Assembly (NCBI GenBank): GCA_014825775.1
Contig: MVAQ01000118.1
Location: 1-62,396, forward strand
Reading direction: 5' to 3'
Source: Krasilnikovozyma curviuscula
Taxonomy: Eukaryota; Basidiomycota; Tremellomycetes; Cystofilobasidiales; Mrakiaceae
DNA: 62,396 nt
A program made the translations under genes and the position numbers. Shown here piece by piece: positions 11,033-21,911 of the stretch. The notes beneath the pieces were generated by a model that saw nothing but the letters and a program-made list of their open reading frames with translations, was not told where the DNA came from and ran no database searches. The number at the start of each line of letters is the position of its first letter. Within the stretch, counting starts at the first letter, position 1.

Positions 11033-11905
11033 ATGTCCTCCACTCCAGCTGCCCAGTCCAACATCACCGCCACGCAAGGCCAACAGCAGCAGCCCATGGC
11101 GATGAAGATGATGGTCGGTTCTGCTTTACAACCTTGCCCTTGAACTTGACCTCATGGATTCTAACAATTCTGGCTTCAGACTCCAACAGTGCAACCAGAA
11201 GAGAAACAACCTGAGAAGAAGACATTGAGGTTGAGAGGCGGCGGGTTCTGCTTGGATTGTATTGGTAAGCTTTGTCTTCACCTATGTGACGTCAACGACC
11301 GTCGCCGTCAGAGATAAGAATGTGAGATGCTGACTTGGTTCCTTTCCTTCCTTGGGGTATGATAGGTGGTCTTCTTTGTTAGTTTAGATTTATATGCTTC
11401 TTGAAGAGAGAATGAATGGCTGTATAGCGGCTTCCTCGAAGGAGAGATATCATAAGAGTGACCGGGCTTTTTATCTGCCATCTTTGCCATTCTCGGTTGC
11501 ATTCATTTTCTCCTTCTCCTGCTTACTCACAACTCTTTTCCTTTTCCTTGTCCTATTCATCCATATCCTCAATGCAGGCTGCTGTGCTATCGAAGAGTGA
11601 GTCCAATCTGATCGCTTTGATCGCTTTGAGGACGCAGCCCCATCCCATCTGGAGCCGATATCGACTTCAACACGCCTCTTCTCATCGCTGCCAGAAAAAA
11701 GATACCGAACACTAATCCGACTCGGTTATTCTATGTAGCTGCTTTTGCTATGAGTGCATTAAAGGGATCGAGTAAGTTCCCCACCACTGGCCCATTGTTG
11801 TTTTGTTCCGAGTTTGGCGAACAAACCTCCTCCACACCCCCACCCCTCTCCTATTTTCTAATGTTGTCTTCCTTTCTCATTCGCAGTGACTGTTGCTGCT
11901 GCTAA
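11033..11905 (+). CDS. Small Cys-rich protein with ubiquitin-like LRLRGGG motif, paralogue 1
   Basis: Five exons (11033-11113, 11180-11264, 11578-11596, 11739-11771, 11887-11905) join in frame to 78 aa. Layout: a polar Gln-rich N-terminus (about 1-40), then EKKTLRLRGGG, then a 29-residue Cys-rich tail GFCLDCIGCCAIEDCFCYEC followed by IKGIDDCCCC, with 11 Cys. There is no signal peptide, so the protein should be cytosolic; Cys clusters at the C-terminus suggest palmitoylation or metal binding. KTLRLRGGG matches the end of ubiquitin (LRLRGG), after which deubiquitinases cut. Intron 2 is long for this genome (313 bp). The next gene is a tandem copy with the same intron phases over the tail. CYSTM-like small proteins are the closest idea I have, but I would not assign that family. 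Confidence 0.8.
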
Positions 11906-12369
11906 GCGTGGGAAGCCCAGGTCCGAAACCCTCATGGCGGGTCGAGGACGCATTCGAAGTTCAACCGATTGTACATTCGACGATACTCTAACAGCGATTC
12001 CAATAATCCTTCTCTTTCATAAAAACTGGAACTTGAAAGAGACGGAAGCAGTTGAAGAGGCAAAGACTCGGTTCTGCCCCAGTTTGTTTGTTTATTTGTG
12101 GCCACAATTCATGATTTCGTTCTTTATTATCCTTTGCATCGTTTTCACAGACAGTCTTATCTTCAGGATGTACCCCAGCACTCTTTTCTCGTTCCTTCCC
12201 TCACAATTCTTCTCAGCAAAACAAAACAAAAACAAAAAATCAAGAGAAAAAAAAGGTACCAGAAAAAATATAATAAATACGCCTCGTTTCAGAACTTTAG
12301 TTGAAGGTCTCGACTGTCATCTACCCAACTCGCCTTCTTTACTCCGTTTTTTGAAAAGAATTTACAGCT
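11906..12369. other. Intergenic between the Cys-rich paralogues
   Basis: About 460 bp; holds the promoter of paralogue 2, with an A/T-rich TATA-like sequence at 12268-12278. A frame open across part of it lacks protein-like composition. Confidence 0.6.
12268..12278 (+). promoter_or_regulatory. TATA-like box of Cys-rich paralogue 2
   Basis: Sequence atataataaat about 95-100 bp before the ATG at 12370, the same spacing as in the two neighbouring small genes. Confidence 0.5.
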
Positions 12370-13293
12370 ATGTCTTCTGTTACTGTCCCACCTCAAGCTC
12401 ACGCTAAGTCCCAGCAGCAGCCCGTCGCGATGAAGCAAATGGTGCATCCCACTTCCAGTCCTATATCTCACGAACACCCCTGTTTACTAAATGCTGTTCT
12501 TGTATAGATGGTCGTTCAGCAGCCCAAGAAGGTCGAGGAGAAGAAGACTCTCAGGTTGAGAGGTGGGGGGTGTTGCTTGGATCTAATTGTTCGTCCCCAG
12601 GCTTTCAGTGCAGAAGCTTCTCACGCGCATGAGGGGACCGTGATGCTGACCTCTTGCCTTGCCTTGCCTTCGTCCCTTTTGCTCTCATTTAGGGTGGCTG
12701 TCTCTGTAAGTACCTTACTTTCCTCTTCGTTCTCGAAGCAATGGGTGCACAATCAATAGCCAGGCCGCTATGCAGGAAAGGGAGCACAGCCAAGACGCGG
12801 GGTCTAAAACGACACCAATTCTATAAATACATCAGTACGCACCCACTAACATCTCGTTTGTTTTCCTACCCCTCTTTCTCCAATGGTTACTCTGTACTAT
12901 AGGCTGCTGTGCTATTGAAGAGTAAGCGCACAATCTCTATCTGGTTCTCCGTTTGGTGACAAGGAGGGTATTGTGCTGACTACAAATGTGCTCTGGTTGC
13001 TCACCCCCATCTCTCGCTCGTTCACGTTCCTCAGGTGCTGCTGCTTCGAATGCATGTACGTCTATTTCGTTCTTGTTTCCTATTCATGGCTGTCCAATGG
13101 TAAGTCTTGCGAGCCACTGCTTTTACTAACGTGCATTTCGTGGGGTGTTTGTTTTCTGTGATTGCAGTAAGGGCATCGAGTACGTCCCCTCCTCTCTCTT
13201 TCTGTGCCGCAAAGACGTACCTGCTCACTCCTGTTGCCCCTTTACCCCTGTGACAAATGTAGTGACTGCTGCTGTGGAGGTGACGGACAATAA
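12370..13293 (+). CDS. Small Cys-rich protein with ubiquitin-like LRLRGGG motif, paralogue 2
   Basis: Seven exons fit in frame: 12370-12441, 12508-12588, 12693-12705, 12903-12921, 13035-13055, 13168-13179 and 13263-13293, giving 82 aa. It shares with paralogue 1 the MSS start, QQQP and AMK before the first intron, EKKTLRLRGGG, CLD, CCAIE, EC, and IKGIDDCCC. It ends GGDGQ instead of in Cys. Its tail holds 13 Cys. The donor after the LRLRGGG exon has diverged (gttcgt, three bases before the shared phase), and a 13-nt micro-exon ending in a perfect GTAAGT is needed to restore frame, adding GGCLC. The micro-exon and the 12-nt exon make this gene easy to miss. Recent tandem duplicate; function as uncertain as for paralogue 1. 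Confidence 0.72.
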
Positions 13294-14009
13294 ACTGCTT
13301 CGTCGTCAACCAACCCTTCACCCTTCTTTTCAACGGAGAAGACAACCCACAACCCTTAATTTCTTATTATTATCTTATATAATTTCTCTGACAGTCTCTT
13401 AAGTAACTGTTGGCTTTCTAATTCTACTGGCGCATACAGTGAGTGCGATATTGGCATTTCTGCTGAGATCGATGGATGGCGAAGTGAATCTCTTCAGATA
13501 ATTTTGATACTCTTAGCCTAAAGCTAAAAAAATGATTAAGATGATGATAATCATTTGTTCTTCTTCACTGGAAATTAGTTGCACCGACAAAAGAAAGAGG
13601 GTTTTGTCGAGAGCTGCCGCGTTGTGCCAGTTGAAACTTCGAAACATGAAGATGAAGTCGAAGGAGCCGTTTCAACTTCTCCACCCTGAGAAGCAACACT
13701 GGTGTTAGATGCATAAATAACGACGCCGAACAACGACAACTTGGGTGTGCGTTTGAAGGTTTACTTCTCTACGATTTCCCAGCTCAAATCACTTTCTCAT
13801 GAGATCCGTCTCTCATCTTATTTCTCCCCCTGAATACGGACCGTACACTGATGGCTTATCACATCATATACTTGAGGTGATGACACCCATCCTCCTAAGT
13901 GCCAACCTACCATGGACAGCGTCGCTTTCTCAATTAAGACGCATACATATCACTACAACAAAATCTCGATGCGAGATGGTCCTTTTTCGTTGGTGTACCT
14001 GTGAACCTA
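13294..14009. other. Intergenic, no gene seen
   Basis: Between convergent genes. It holds an 8-bp inverted repeat (gttgaaac at 13630 and gtttcaac ending at 13676) with a loop of about 30 nt, too weak to call a structure. No gene recognised. Confidence 0.55.
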
Positions 14010-15994
14010 CTAACCTCCCCACTTCCACCACCTCCTTTTCCCACTTTTCGCACCTTTCCTCTCTTCATCGTCCAACAGACCCATCGTATCGATTCTATCC
14101 GTATCCTTTAAGCACCGCACGAGTCCACCGTCAAACCACCTCAAAGGAACACCTTTCATCGATTGCGGGAGGACGAGGCGGGAGAAGATGGCTTTGGCCA
14201 TGTGTTCGTGAGAGCGCGCTGAGGGGTGAAAGCAGTCGCTACCGTTTATTATTATTAGAGAAATTGGGTTCAGCGGAGTGGAGGGAGATTAAAGAAAGAG
14301 CTGTGGACTCACACGTCGGAGACGGCTTCGATGGGGTACGTCCCTAAGTCGATGAACGAACCAGGCTGGAACGTCACCTTGAAATTGGCGTAGTTCTTGA
14401 GCTGGTATTCCTTCGCTATGTGGACGAGACGATTATCTGTGAAAGAAGGAGATTTTACCCAAAGGTGGAGGGAGCGTCATTCATTGTAAGCGATTTTGCA
14501 CCAAAGTTCTTGGTGAGAGGATACCTGCTTACTGTAGTTCTCAGTCAAGTCTCTCATCAGTCTCCTCGTGACATCTCCAGCAGGCCCATCACTAAGTGCA
14601 CACACGCATTTAAAGTCCACGCTCTGCGAATTCACCAATGTTGGTGATGACGAGGAAAACGTCATCTGCTGACGGGACGCAGGCAGAGGGAACAGGACTG
14701 GGACCAGATTGGAACAGTAACCATCCCTCCCATTTGTTGTGAGGTTGGACAGCGGTGTGATGTCGAATAGCCCCACAATGTTGACGAGGGTGTTAGCTGC
14801 ATACAAGAGCAACGGGTAACTGATCAGTAGCAATTCTCCAACAAGTTTGTCTTTTCTTTTGGTAAAACCTTACGGATCTCCAACCTAATCAGCTCTAAAA
14901 TCTCCCTAATCTCCAGCTCAAATACTTCTGGCGTCGTTGGCAAGACTGATGTCGAGCATAGCGAACACAGGTCGTTGCTGCCGATCTGGAGATTTAGGTA
15001 TTTAATCTCATCCTGGAACCTCGAACGGACCGTAATCTGAGGGATGAGGTAGTCTGGTACAGTGAAAAAAGGGCTCTAGTTAGACAAACCCGACACCTCA
15101 CGTCAGAGGGGAACGAAACAGGACGAACCGAGGAGTTGGTGCTTCAAGTTGGACACCAACGAGCCAGAGAGAGCAGCATTCAACTGATCCAAATGAGCAA
15201 ATGGGTAAGATAGTGGACCAGGAGCACATGCTGAGCCTACATGGTCGATACACCAAGCAAAGTTAGTGTTTGTTTACATGGGGGAACGTGTGATCATGTG
15301 AGTGCAAACAGCGCGCACCCCAACAGATTTCAGCAGCGTGCGATGAGTGGGATGAGCCTCGGACACTCGGATTGTAGTGTTTCAGGAACTAGTAGCGAGT
15401 ACACACAGGAGTCAGTACATTGGGGCTCCCGAGGTATCGGACCAGAGAAAGAGGTGAACACCTACGTTGGCAATGGACGGCACACCTTTATCGCCTCCCA
15501 TAACATACGATCTTCCTCTGAATTCATCAAAGGAGGATCCTATGTGAAGTATCGATGTGTTTTGAACGCCTGCAAGCATCCATCCCGCTGTTATCGACTG
15601 ATGCGGGAAGAATTAAAGAAATCCAGGTTGAGAAACCGTTTTGGTTCTGTTTCACGGAAAGGCTAGAGCTTTTGAGATACTCACGTCCCCAATAGCCATC
15701 ACATAGCTGAAGTCATCCGGTCGTCTTTCAAAGTCAAAACAGGGCAAAGTCAGATTCAACTTTCCAGTGGGGTTCTCATGCTGATATTCACAGGTCGTCC
15801 AAGAGGCAACAGGAGGAGCTCCTGCTCTTACTCCTCACACCGATCTTTGGACATCGAGTGATGTCTTGTTCCCAAACATCGATCCCATTGCCAGGCTGAA
15901 GAAAGAGAGACTGCTGCTGAGGAGGAAAAGAAGGGATCGACGTTGCTCCAATCAACTCGATGAAGAAAGCTGATAAGAGGACGAGGGGGACCAT
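14010..15994 (-). CDS. Secreted GDSL lipase, phospholipase B1-like
   Basis: Minus-strand multi-exon gene. It starts at 15994 with a signal peptide (MVPLVLLSAFFIELIGATS). Exons joined in frame give, in order: KLNLTLPCFDFERRPDDF; VMAIGD then SITAGWMLAG, the GDSL serine block with catalytic Ser; FRGRSYVMGGD (block II Gly); FLKHYNPSVRGSS; LSYPFAHLDQLNAALSGS; NLQIGSNDLCSLCS (block III, G-x-N-D); NTLVNIVGLFDITPL; and DCFHPSARSHEHMAKAIF, carrying the catalytic Asp and His (D-x-x-H block V). This order fits the PLB1-type branch of SGNH hydrolases, which deacylate phospholipids or other esters outside the cell. The join of exon 1 to 2 (KIG to HENPTGKL) is the least certain. No GPI signal is evident; the C-terminus is basic (KRRWWKWGG). 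Confidence 0.86.
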
Positions 15995-16218
15995 TTCAAG
16001 TTCAGCCGTTTCGCTTTAGTGTTGGAGAGATCTTGTCCTAAGAAATATGGGACTTTCTGAGAAATGGCCCCTGAATCTTGAAGGTTAGAGGAAGAAGCAA
16101 GGGGTGCGTCGCTTGCTCAATCAGACTGAGAGGTAAACAAATCAAAAACCTGTATCCTTACACACATCAATTCATACAATTTACTATTACAGCCCCCATC
16201 TAATGCAGCTAGCCTCTC

Positions 16219-16665
16219 TCATTGCGACGGCTGCTTCGACGACCCAAACAACCTCGAGAACAGCGACTTCTTCTTAGGTAGCAGGCCGTGGGCAGCCGCC
16301 CAGTCCCTCTCCATCTCAGCGAAGAACTTGGGGTCTCCCTTGGGCTGAAGCAGACGTTTCGACATCGGGTACTGTCGTACCAAAGAGAGAAGAGATCAGC
16401 TTTGAGTAGGACAGAAAAAAAAGTGAACTGGAAATCGACATACTTCTTTTGCAGCATCGTTATTGAGTAATGAAACCAAAGCCTTTTCTGTCTTCTCAAC
16501 AAGCTCAGCATCTCTCACGTTAAGTTCAGGTCCATTCTGCGGTAGAATCCTTCGTTCGTACAGGTCCGGCAATGTTGTGGCCAGCGTCAGCTTAGCAGCA
16601 GGTTGGGAGGGGATCAACTTCGAGAGAGCAATGATATTGCGTTTAGCTAGATGAGCTGAGGCCAT
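16219..16665 (-). CDS. Small protein, 124 aa, unknown function
   Basis: Two exons. The first encodes MASAHLAKRNIIALSKLIP up to NNDAAKE and ends at a gtatgt donor. The second starts YPMSKRLLQPKGDPKFFAEM and ends SLFSRLFGSSKQPSQ. The N-terminus (Arg/Lys, Ala, Ser, no acids in the first 40 residues) could be a mitochondrial presequence. The middle contains a regular heptad-like helix (VRDAELVEKTEKALVSLL), and FFAEMERDWAAAHGLLP looks like a conserved helical segment. I do not recognise the family. Head-to-tail with the large gene upstream on the same strand (ends 16875), leaving only about 210 bp between them. Confidence 0.75.
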
Positions 16666-16874
16666 AGTTTGTATCTGGGACGTTGAAGTGAGTCAATAAC
16701 TGATCTGGTAAGGTTTTGGTGGATGCTTGCAAGGTGTACGTTTACAAGGTGGATTTCTTTCCGAACTTTTTTTTGGAAAGTGGCGTACAAAACTCACAGC
16801 CCAGGCAGGAACAGGTTTGTATAAGGAAACTCAACATGAACAAGAAAAGCGAAAGAAAGAAATAGATGGGAAAT

Positions 16875-19816
16875 CTAAAATTCATCTCCAAAACTAACTC
16901 TCTTCTTCTTCTCCCTCACCATCTCCAATCCCTTCTTAGCAACCTTCAGTGCAGGACTCTGACTCACGACGTGGAACAGATCCATATCGTCCGAGCTAGG
17001 GTTATATTCCAAGGGTGTCTGGGGTGTGGGTGGAAAGACCGGCGGTGGTCTCACTGATACTAGAGGTGGTGTCCAGGGTGAGTGAAACGCCTGCTGAGGT
17101 GATGGCGCCCATGAAGAACTACCTGAAAGTCTTGAGCGACTCTGTATATTTACGGCTAGGGGCCTATGCCATGGTGAGTCGAATGCCCTAGGTGAGGACG
17201 ATGCGGTGGTGCTGTGGGATGTCCGCTGTAAGTGGAGCGGAAGGTTGGTCCGTGATGTCGTCGTCCCTGCCGTTCGGTTTTCACCGGGGGTGAGAGGAAG
17301 TGGTAGAGGTCCTATAGTACGAGCGCACGACGTCGAAGTTGTCGAAGACGAAGCGTTTGAGGATCTAGATGCAATGGATCTCCTGGGATTCGCCAAAGGC
17401 GACATTGAGTCGCTGTTGCTGGGACTGAAAAAGGGATTTCTTTTGAGGTGAAACGGAAGTGCTGAGAGTTGTTGAATGGGAGCCAGAGGGGCTTGAGACC
17501 TCTTATAGGTAACACGACTCGCTCCTCTATCTTCCTCTTCGTCTGACGAGGCATCGCCCATTTTGTCGTCCATTGGAATTGACGAAAGAGAAAGAGACTT
17601 GGACTTGAGACGTTTCCTGTTGTCCTTCCTACTCTCAGCCTTCCTCCTCTTCCGGGGTTCACCATCCGGAGAAGACTCGGAGTACCCACTGTTCTCTTTC
17701 CCACACTCCGCATCTGTAGATTCCTCCTCCTGGTTCTGGCTAAGACCAAACACATCGCCGTCATCACTCTCATTCTCAATGTCATCTCCGTGAGATCTGA
17801 CAGCTAATCTGCGCCTGTACGCCGAGCACGGAGCATTAGGTGTTCTCTCGACCCAACCGCCAACCATCTCCTCCCACCTTCCGTTTTCACCTAGAGACCG
17901 CCTCTCCGCATCATCTAGCCGCTTATCAAGGTCCTCGAGTGTCAGAATCGCCGACATGAAGTGGTGAAATTTATGGCATTCGTCGATGCACAAGGCTAGC
18001 AAGCCTGACTCTAGATGCGGTAAGCCTCGCGACTTTAGCGCGTCAGTTATAGCCAGAAGCGGCAAGGAGGAGTTGTAGAATGAGACGAGTCTTCGAGATG
18101 CGACAAGCGAGCCGGTGTCGGTCAGCGGTGGAGGTGACGGCGAGGCTGCGAGATGAAGGGAGAGCAGGAGGTGCGTATCTTTATCGACGACGGCTCCGGA
18201 AGCGAGGTATTGTTTGAGAGTAAGGATATTGCAGAGAGTGGAGAGACAGCTCGTGGTGTGGTCCATTGCGCGAGTGGATGAGACGTGGGCCGTCACCCCC
18301 TTAAGTGAAGTTTGGATGAATGCTGGGATCCAAGACCTCGCCCGTTCAGTAACGAGATCGGCTGTGCGTCTACTTATCGAAGGTGAGGCGAGAATTGTCG
18401 AGAGCGCCCAACAGCCGAGTTTGATGAGTTCGATACAGTGGATGCTGTCGGCGCTTCCTTCGTCACTCGAAATGGTCGGAAGGCCAACCATCACTTCGTC
18501 CATCGAAGGGCCAAGTACGGCAGCCGAGAAAACTTCAATTACTTCCTGCTCTAGCTCGTCATCGAAGTAGAGATCTGATAGATGGAGAGGTGCGGAAGCT
18601 TGGATCTCGCTGAAGACGATCTCGAGCGCTCGAGGCAGGATAGAAAGGAACGTCGGTTGGGCGATGGAGAGCTTGTCGGTCAACCAGACGAGGTAGAGGG
18701 CCGGTGGTGGAATCGATTGGTATGAAAGTGTTGGAATGGTATACGCACAATAAATCATTGAAGGTAGAAGAAGGGAAGCCTGGAACGAGGATTGAGGTCA
18801 AAATGTGGAGCCTTTCTAGAGACTGCTTATGATAGAACTAACTTCATGTGATGCCTTATACTGCAAGCAGACATCCAAGAGAGCATCGTACAGTCCGTGT
18901 AGAGGCATCGCTTGGGGTATGATTTTGAACAGAATCGACAGAGCGAGCGTTGGAACTGCGAATCTGATCGAAAGCAACGTCCATTTAGGCGTAAGATCGA
19001 TGAAAGAAGGCAAAGGCAGGGTACAAACCTTCTATAGTGATCTGGTATTCCCTCAAGCCATTCGTCTCTCAGCTCGAGAGTCCTATCTCCATCAATCCCA
19101 TCCTCCTCCTTCCCTTCTTCCAACAGCTGCTGCTCGACCCAGCTTTCAATTTCAAACCCGACTTTCTTGACACACATCGCAGCAAGGCCATCTACAAGCC
19201 TTGAAGTTGAAGAGTGGGGGTAGACGAGCTCGATAATGTGTTTGAAGGCGTCTTTGATGGCGTGAATTCGACGGGAGAGTTCAGCTAGGGGTATGGAAGG
19301 AAAGTCTGGCAGTGGTGGGAGAGTGGTTTGGGCTTGAATCAAAAGTTTGGTTGGGGGAGGTGGGAAGGGTTGAAGTTGGGCTGGGAAAGAAGAGAGGTAG
19401 GGACCTGCTGCAACGGAGCTTCGTGTCGTTGTATTCGTCTGCTTTTTTGAACCAGCTGCTGCAGCTGCCCTACCCTTAGATCCATAGACCCTTCCTTGCT
19501 TGTCGTTGGGCCTGATTCTAGCAAACACCACTGGGGAATCAGGAGTCCACAGAGTCGATTTCTGTTGCTGCTGCAGCTGTTCCTTTTGGAGGAGCTGCTG
19601 GGCTTCAGTGAGGCGAGTGTTGAGTGAAACAAGCTGGGTGATGTAAGGCCTCAGAAGTCTGTGAATCTTTGATAAAGGCAGGTTGGAATGCCCTCCTTGG
19701 GGCTGAGATCGTTTCCCCATTCTTGAATCAACAGGTAGTGAGAGAGAAGGTGGTGTGTAGGTGCTGCCAGAAAAACTCGCGCGAGTGATTTCTTGAGTGG
19801 GGGTAGCTTTTTTCAT
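16875..19816 (-). CDS. Large protein of unknown function with C-terminal RVSF motif
   Basis: Three exons join in frame (first ends HYRR, second FAVPTLALSILFKIIP to YKASHE, third from ASLLLPSMIYCAYTIP), giving about 940 aa. Residues from about 50 to 550 look helical and folded (KIHRLLRPYITQLVSLNTRL; LYLVWLTDKLSIAQPTFLSI; CHKFHHFMSAILTLEDLDKR), interrupted by Pro/Gln loops. The rest is Ser/Pro/Arg-rich and disordered, with basic nuclear-localisation-like clusters (RKRRKAESRKDNRKRLK). The extreme C-terminus is VREKKKRVSFGDEF, containing RVSF, a textbook docking motif for protein phosphatase 1. An in-frame second Met (MGKRSQPQGG, 19720) is an alternative start. No family recognised; a nuclear PP1-binding role is inference. 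Confidence 0.8.
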
Positions 19817-20279
19817 TTTTGTGAAACATATGTCAGAGCGCGATTAAGCAAGTGAGTAGCTAAATGATTAGCTGTACTGCTGTAGGAAGGAAGCCAGACA
19901 GGGTGAACGAATGCGATGTCTTTGATACGGCAGGAGCGAAATCGCAGGCCGCTAGTTTTCGGACAAACTCAGAGGCAGCAGATATCGACGATACCGCCTG
20001 GTTGCAGGCGTGAGAAGACTCATTGGGGTCGTCGAGTTTGTCGTTGACACATCACGGCTGGTGAGTTTCCAGCGTCGTCGCGGGCTCGCGCTCTGACGGA
20101 CTAGCTTTCTCTAACCAGCATGTTGTCGCACCATTTCCATAACATCAGTGCCACAGAGTACAGCTGGACGATTCCTCAGGGCAAGTGCTAGTCAATGAAG
20201 AAAACAAATGGCATATATCGGTCGTTACAAGAAACAGGGATAAGATTACAATGTTGAGATTTTAATTATTTCGTGCCAA
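19817..20279. other. Intergenic, promoter of the large unknown gene
   Basis: About 460 bp between two minus-strand genes. No gene or TATA box recognised. Confidence 0.5.
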
Positions 20280-21911
20280 TCAGCTCGATGTCATCTTCAC
20301 GAGTATTTTGCCCTTCGCCTGAGTACACACCAGAAGATGTCAGTGAAGACTTAGCAAGAATGTATCAGAATTGAAGAGAACTTACTCTCTCACTCATGAT
20401 TTTGTCATAAGCTTGCCTCACGTCAGCCTCACTCGACCCCTTCCACACAGAATCCAAAGTCACGATTAAATTACCTGCACACAGAGAAATATATGTCAAC
20501 AGCTCAAACTACTGTCAGAGACTAGTCAAATTCATTATGAAAATTGATAATTCTCACCATTCGCTGTCAAGCTCGCAACCTCCTCCAACCAAGCGGTGTT
20601 CATCTCCTTTCCGACCCAGATAAACATCCTATCTACCCCACCAGCCCAAACAGGATGGAGATAGCACCTCGCCCATCCGATCGCATCGCTCGCCGTCTGG
20701 AAAAGGTTCCCCAATGCAGAACCGGTCTTGGGGAGCGACGCTGTGATCGAGAGGTATTTGCCACCCTTGGTCAGGTAGGCCGTGGAATAGAGGAAGAGAG
20801 AAGGTTTGTCGCCCACATTGTCGAAAATATAGTTGAAGGGGCTCAAGTTGTAAGTTGATAGTAGGTGGGTAGAAAGGTCGGGCGTGGAGCGGTAGTTGAT
20901 GACCTGTGGATGTTGAGAAGTGTTGGTATATCTTGCAGGCAGTATTGGATTAAAAGCAAGGAAGCATGAAGGCAAACGCACCTCGTCAACACCAAGCTTG
21001 GCCATCGCATCCTTATTCGCGCCGGAACACGTACCCACCACAAATGCACCTTTCAGCTTCAACATCTGCACTAACACCTGGCCTACACCACCCGAGAGAC
21101 CATTCACAAATACTCTTGTGCCACCATCAATATGACCGCAGAGATGAAGTAGTTTCTGGACCGTCAGGCCAACAGAGACGAGGGCAGCAGCCGAGGTAAA
21201 TTCGAGAGTTGAAGGCTTGAGGATCGTCCATGATTCCTGGCAAAAACAAGATGTTCAGAAATTTAGAGAAGAGAAGGGGGAGGTATACTTGCTTTTACGA
21301 TGGCGTACTGGGTCAGCGTGCCGCGCCCTTTCATGTGGTCATTTGCGTCGACCGACCCAAGCACCTCTATAACCATGACTAGTGGTCAGTACAGCAGTTT
21401 CCCTGGTCAAGGCAAGTTTGTCTCAGCTCACGGTCTCCGACTTTGAAGGTCGATCCGGGTGCGACTGCAACGACAGTACCCGAGAAATCCAGCCTTTGAA
21501 AACCCGCCAGAAAATTTAGAGTAAAGCCTTTGATTGAGAGCTATTGTACAGAAACAGTCTCACTCTGGTATACCTGGATAAGCCCTCATAGGCCACATTG
21601 CCATTTTCATGAGCTGCAAAAGGAGAAACGAGGTCGAGCGTCAATACTTCCCCGTTCTTGACAGCAATCTCATAAAACACGCCCTACTTTATATCCTACA
21701 GGGTTCAAAGCACTGTACTCGACTTCAACGAGTAGTTCTCCTGCCTGAGGCTTAGCAATTGGAACACCCTCCACAAGCTTGAGGACGGAGCGCGGAGCAC
21801 CTCGTTTCGTGACCTGCCATTCTGCAAAGTACACCTGACCATAAGCCATGCTGCTTGGATGAATAGAAAGGAAAGGAAGAACGTACGATATTGGGTGCTC
21901 GGGAGGGACAT
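20280..21911 (-). CDS. MDR-family NAD(P)H oxidoreductase (quinone reductase-like)
   Basis: Medium-chain dehydrogenase/reductase without the zinc-site residues of alcohol dehydrogenases, similar to the RTN4IP1/quinone oxidoreductase branch. A short first exon (MSLPSTQY plus one base, 21911-21887) joins QWQVTKRGAPRSVLKL. Then come GELLVEVEYSALNPVGYK, MKMAMWPMRAYP, LDFSGTVVAVAPG, RVLGSVDA, and the nucleotide-binding loop VNGLSGGVGQVLVQMLKLKG (Gly-rich with A/S-x-G-G-V-G). VINYRS, FNYIFDNVG and GKYLSITAS follow, and the C-terminus KGKILVKMTSS is typical (dinucleotide-fold strand plus catalytic-domain return). A longer upstream frame begins at 22034 (MYPNGF), but the short start gives the usual family length. 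Reduces an alkenal, ketone or quinone; the real substrate cannot be told. Confidence 0.88.

Noticed and set aside
11886..12407. 173-codon plus-strand frame between the Cys-rich paralogues
   Set aside because: It overlaps the last exon of paralogue 1 and the first exon of paralogue 2 in other frames and reads like untranslated A/T-rich DNA.
13630..13676. 8-bp inverted repeat gttgaaac/gtttcaac and a box C-like tgatgat nearby
   Set aside because: The loop is about 30 nt, the stem is short, and no matching D box or conserved flank supports a snoRNA or terminator.
14420..15666. Plus-strand frames at 14420-14647 and 15241-15666
   Set aside because: They are antisense to the GDSL lipase exons, whose motifs and intron joins are unambiguous.
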